The translations under genes were made by a program, and so were the position numbers. From Erythrobacter sp. (GTDB lineage: Bacteria > Pseudomonadota > Alphaproteobacteria > Sphingomonadales > Sphingomonadaceae), in NCBI GenBank assembly GCA_002695185.1, contig NZOF01000203.1, positions 1-9,095 on the forward strand: a stretch of DNA of 9,095 nt, in the 5' to 3' direction. Position 1 is the first letter of the stretch. Every line of letters starts with the position of its first letter. The notes beneath the pieces were generated by a model. It had not been told where the DNA came from. It was given only the letters and a program-made list of their open reading frames with translations, and made no database searches. This document shows, one piece after another, positions 6,234-9,095 of the stretch.

Positions 6234-7391
6234 ATGACGGACGAAATTGAATATCTGGCAAACTACAAACCCAACCAACTTTACACATATCCAGCGCGTA
6301 AGGGGGCATTCGCGACGATTGTGGCCGAGAGCGAAGAAGAATTAGGTGAAGTCGAGATCACGTCGAGATGCAAACTCGCAGTGAAAGCCTTTTACGTTTC
6401 CGAGCGCAAAGATTTTGGTTCGCTCAAAATCACGAAGCTCCGCTTTCACAAAGCGCACGGCTGGCAGAACGACGGTCATATCCAAGTGAACTACTGCCAA
6501 GCGGCCCAAATGACACAGCTTCTATCGATCATTTCCCACTTGGATTTGTCGGAAGCAACGAAGGCAAGAGTGTCGCTGGAAAATGTCGATGTTGCCGCAC
6601 TCGTTACGCTTCTAGGGACAGACAAAGGCGCGGCGATCGTAAGGGAACTCGCCGAAACACCGTCGCTCCAACAGGACATATACGCCGTAGCAGCGAAGCG
6701 ACTGGCGCTTGCCGAGTTCGAAGCGATGCTAGGTGCAGCCCACAATGAACGCGAATGGCAAGCGTACTTCGAACGCAATTCGTGGGTCTTCGGACATGGT
6801 TTGAACTACGTCTTCTTGGACAAGGTAGGTCCAAAACTAGAGGCGCGAACAACCGGCAACGCCTTCGATACCCCCGGCAAGACCGCCGACGCTCTTATGC
6901 GAACGCGAGCTGAAATCAGCCAATACGTCCTTATCGAAATCAAGAAGGGTTCAACGGACCTGTTGCGGAAAGACCCGTATCGAGCCGGATGTTGGGCCGT
7001 GTCCGACGAACTCTCCGCAGCCGTAACGCAAACGCAAAAGACCGCATTCCAGTTCAGTCGCGACCGCTTCCGGGACGTGCTGAAAGACGGCGGCGGCAAC
7101 GATACCGGCGAACTCGCCTATTCAGTAGAACCGCGCAGCTACCTTGTGATTGGCAACATGGCCGAACTGCGCGGCCACGACGACAAAATCGCGTGCTTCG
7201 AACTCTACCGTCGGAATACCAGATCGCCGGAAATCGTCACATTCGACGAACTCTATCAGCGGGCACGCTGCATCGTTGAGAACATCAGCGCGGAAGTCGA
7301 AACTGACGCGAAAGCCGAACCCGGGGAATGGGCCGCAAGTCAGATCGACGACGCTTTCGTATACGACAGCGACGACAACTTACCCTTCTAA
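6234..7391 (+). CDS. sduA: Shedu anti-phage nuclease SduA (DUF4263)
   Basis: The 385-residue product has the length and architecture of Shedu proteins, single-gene anti-phage systems built on a PD-(D/E)xK nuclease. Residues 1-150 form a variable N-terminal sensing region. The DUF4263 nuclease domain then begins at N171-E-R-E-W-Q-A-Y-F-E-R-N-S-W-V-F-G, a hallmark of the family. It continues with the catalytic Asp in K-T-A-D219-A-L, the E235-I-K237 motif inside Y-V-L-I-E-I-K-K-G, then D-P-Y249-R and S-D-E-L-S-A-A-V-T-Q266 helix residues. All core residues are present, so the enzyme should be active. The acidic tail ends D-D-N-L-P-F. ATG 6234 is the first start and lacks a clear Shine-Dalgarno. 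The gene diverges from the HEPN operon, and its stop overlaps by 4 bases the stop of the convergent DUF5677-like gene. Its 5' end is notably less GC-rich than its neighbours, consistent with separate acquisition. Confidence 0.9.
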   Translation: MTDEIEYLANYKPNQLYTYPARKGAFATIVAESEEELGEVEITSRCKLAVKAFYVSERKDFGSLKITKLRFHKAHGWQNDGHIQVNYCQAAQMTQLLSIISHLDLSEATKARVSLENVDVAALVTLLGTDKGAAIVRELAETPSLQQDIYAVAAKRLALAEFEAMLGAAHNEREWQAYFERNSWVFGHGLNYVFLDKVGPKLEARTTGNAFDTPGKTADALMRTRAEISQYVLIEIKKGSTDLLRKDPYRAGCWAVSDELSAAVTQTQKTAFQFSRDRFRDVLKDGGGNDTGELAYSVEPRSYLVIGNMAELRGHDDKIACFELYRRNTRSPEIVTFDELYQRARCIVENISAEVETDAKAEPGEWAASQIDDAFVYDSDDNLPF

Positions 7392-8266
7392 TCCGTGGGC
7401 GCTGTCTGCGGGTTTGTGGTGTTATCCAACACTCCTGTCCGCCGTACGAACGTCCACCAATCCGCAATCAGGCCGTCGAGCGTTTCGGCTGGCGGTGGCA
7501 CCTCGGACTTCGCCAGGGCTTCCGCGCATTGGATGATATCGAAGATCGCGCAATGAAGGGCGAGAACGGTCGGCATGTAAGGGTCGGGGACGAGCACCAG
7601 CCCTTCCGGCCCTTTGTACAGGCCAAGCAAGTTGACGCTGTATAGGTCGTAATGGGCAACCGAACTGCCTTGCCGATAAATACTGTCGTAGAAACCGAAC
7701 AAGGTTTCGCGATCGACGCGGCTCCCGGTTATGCCGTCTAGGGCGTCACGTCGTCGTGCCATTTGATCGATCGGCGTGTTGCGCCAGTAAGCGAAGCGCT
7801 CCCGCACATGCGGCGGTGCTTCGTCTAAGCCATCGTCTAGGTTCACCCCCGGGTCTATACCGCTTTGCCGGAAGGCGTGTTCCAGGCGGTTTCGCGTCAG
7901 ATAGTAGTCGGCGATGTACCGATACCACTCGCGAGCGTCGGACTGTCGCGCGAGCCACGAAAACCGAACGCACTGTTCGAATCGATCACGGCACAGCGAA
8001 AAGGCCGGATGCGTCAAGGCCCAACTCGCGTTCAGTCGCAAGCCGACGCTGGAGCCTTCGGCGATATACATCATACGTCGGACAAGATCGGTTAGCGGTC
8101 GCGACACGTCGGCCTTCGCGATACCGTCATGGTACACGGCGAAGGCGCGAACGCTTAGGTCGTGGAAGGCTCTGAACGCCGGGTTCGTCGCGTAGTCGCC
8201 GAAGTGATCAAAAGCTCGCACGCGACGCAGCGTAGCGAAAAATGCAACGAACTGTGAGCCGGCCAA
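7388..8266 (-). CDS. DUF5677-like protein with HEPN-type Rx4-6H motifs
   Basis: The 292-residue helical protein resembles the DUF5677 family: a central R93-D-R-F-E-Q-C-V-R-F helix and a late Y197-R-Q-G-S-S-V-A-H205-Y segment matching that family's conserved Y-R-x-x-S-x-x-x-H element. The latter is R-x6-H; a second R125-N-R-L-E-H130 is R-x4-H with Asn after Arg, as in canonical HEPN motifs. Whether either is a ribonuclease centre cannot be told by eye. There is no signal peptide or membrane segment. The start is uncertain: TTG 8266 gives this length, with an in-frame stop just upstream; GTG 8221 would remove 15 residues, and the first ATG comes only at residue 65. No convincing Shine-Dalgarno is seen at either. 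It lies tail-to-tail with sduA, the stop codons overlapping at 7388-7391, and 96 bases downstream of the HTH gene. The role is unknown; a defence role is suggested only by neighbours. Confidence 0.65.
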   Translation of the reverse strand: MAGSQFVAFFATLRRVRAFDHFGDYATNPAFRAFHDLSVRAFAVYHDGIAKADVSRPLTDLVRRMMYIAEGSSVGLRLNASWALTHPAFSLCRDRFEQCVRFSWLARQSDAREWYRYIADYYLTRNRLEHAFRQSGIDPGVNLDDGLDEAPPHVRERFAYWRNTPIDQMARRRDALDGITGSRVDRETLFGFYDSIYRQGSSVAHYDLYSVNLLGLYKGPEGLVLVPDPYMPTVLALHCAIFDIIQCAEALAKSEVPPPAETLDGLIADWWTFVRRTGVLDNTTNPQTAPTD

Positions 8267-8362
8267 AGCTGCCGCCGATTTAACCCGCTATGACCGCCGC
8301 GAAAGCTCGACGACAATGCTCGCCGCGAGCACGATGGCTTTCATAAAGGTCGGGATGCATGG

Positions 8363-8620
8363 TCAATCAACACCAACTGGCGCGGGACCAGCGGCTGGAT
8401 GGCGCCTCCTCTCAACGAGCGCTCTCAGGCTCTCGGTCAGGACAAGCGTCGAACTGCCCAGCTTGATGAATTCGATCTCGCCCTCGCTAATGAGCACATA
8501 CAGGGTACTGCGACCAATCCCGAGATAACGACAGGCTTCAGGAACGCGCATCGCGATTGGCTCGATCCTGGACTGGTGTTTCCGCTCGGCAGGCCGATCC
8601 CTTATTCCTGCTTTCGGCAT
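8363..8620 (-). CDS. Excisionase/AlpA-like helix-turn-helix DNA-binding protein (HTH_17 type)
   Basis: This 85-residue basic protein has a short basic N-terminal tail and a winged helix-turn-helix of the excisionase (MerR-like, HTH_17) family. The core is R25-V-P-E-A-C-R-Y-L-G-I-G-R-S-T-L-Y as the HTH, then F-I-K-L-G-S-S-T-L-V as the wing strand, and a final helix T-E-S-L-R-A-L-V-E-R-R. Such proteins bind DNA to help excision of integrative elements or to switch on their genes, and typically sit near an integrase, though none is in the window. An AAAAGGA ribosome site lies 9 bases before ATG 8620, supporting that start over the internal ATG at 8551, which would leave only the HTH core. It could equally be a small transcriptional regulator rather than a true excisionase. 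Confidence 0.8.
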   Translation of the reverse strand: MPKAGIRDRPAERKHQSRIEPIAMRVPEACRYLGIGRSTLYVLISEGEIEFIKLGSSTLVLTESLRALVERRRHPAAGPAPVGVD

Positions 8621-9095
8621 ACCGGTCGATCCTTTTCATCTTTCGGGTTATGACGGACCGACCTGAAGGACATGGAGGGGAGCAGGCCAAGCCCGCCATC
8701 GACGCCGATTATCGGTCGAGAGGAGCCGCTTGCGCCACATGACGTTTCTACGCTGGAATTGCCGTTTTCACGCCATTGCGCCGATCCGTCGCAAGACTTG
8801 GACAGAATGCATCCGCACGCATCCGGAGGGACGATAGCGGCTATGCCATCTGCGGGATCTGGGAATCGATTTGCGCGTAGTTCGACCGACCGCCGTCGCC
8901 AAGAGACTTGAAAAGAAACGAGATTTTCAGGAAGGCGCCGCCAAGCTGCTCCTGATGCCGTCACATATTTCTCAACGAAACCAACCACCTGCGTCCCGAC
9001 CGACGGCGGCGCTTTTATCTCGCCATCCTAATATCACTCCTGCACCAGACGCCCCCGGACGATTTCCTACGAGCGCCAATTCCTGCTGCAAGTTT
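8621..9095. other. 475 bases without a supportable gene
   Basis: No frame here gives a product I can recognise. A minus-strand frame from GTG 8988 to 8602 (128 codons) overlaps the HTH gene and has unnatural composition (rich in Ser, Arg, Pro, Cys) with no ribosome site. A plus-strand frame at 8672-8911 is similarly uninformative. Near the right edge two short minus-strand frames are open into the window end but stop within about 40 codons. No tRNA, repeat, strong terminator or attachment site is visible. The stretch includes the probable upstream control region of the HTH gene (rightwards from 8640) and may otherwise hold decayed sequence. Confidence 0.4.

Noticed and set aside
8267..8362. 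Tiny hydrophobic frames and a TTGACC/TATGAA promoter-like pair upstream of the DUF5677-like gene
   Set aside because: The peptides are under 30 codons with no ribosome site, and the hexamers are only about 15 bases apart, too close for a convincing promoter.
8602..8988. 128-codon minus-strand frame upstream of the HTH gene
   Set aside because: GTG start without a ribosome site, overlap with the HTH gene, Ser/Arg/Pro/Cys-rich product and no domain; kept only as a remark on the gene-poor stretch.

Overview
The window looks like an accessory (defence-type) island in a fairly GC-rich proteobacterium. The high-GC coding regions, codon choice and long open antisense frames would suit an alphaproteobacterium, possibly a sphingomonad, but that placement is inference from composition and not from a marker gene.

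Layout. At the left edge (1-424, + strand) is the C-terminal part of a GIY-YIG nuclease of the T5orf172/MUG113 type. Facing it is a tightly packed minus-strand set of four genes (6044 down to 547). In transcription order these are a protein with a C-terminal Apea-like HEPN domain carrying an R-x4-H motif, a small single-pass membrane protein whose frame is interrupted by an amber codon, a 581-residue helical protein of unknown function, and a 610-residue protein with an N-terminal Mrr/PD-(D/E)xK-like nuclease domain. Two junctions are translationally coupled (TAATG and ATGA overlaps), and the third gap is only 76 bases. I do not recognise this set as a named system, and it is the best candidate here for an undescribed one.

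To the right, divergent from the operon, lies sduA (6234-7391, + strand), a DUF4263 nuclease that is the single-gene Shedu anti-phage system. Its stop codon overlaps the stop codon of a convergent DUF5677-like gene (8266-7388, - strand). Further right is a small excisionase/AlpA-like helix-turn-helix gene (8620-8363, - strand), of a kind common in integrative elements. The last ~475 bases hold no gene I can support.

Taken together, a known anti-phage nuclease (Shedu), two more nuclease domains, one clear and one possible HEPN protein, and an excisionase-like regulator suggest a mobile defence island. The four-gene operon plausibly combines an RNA-cutting HEPN effector, a membrane component, a helical sensor or scaffold, and a DNA nuclease. 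The cooperation between them is inferred only from gene order and coupling.
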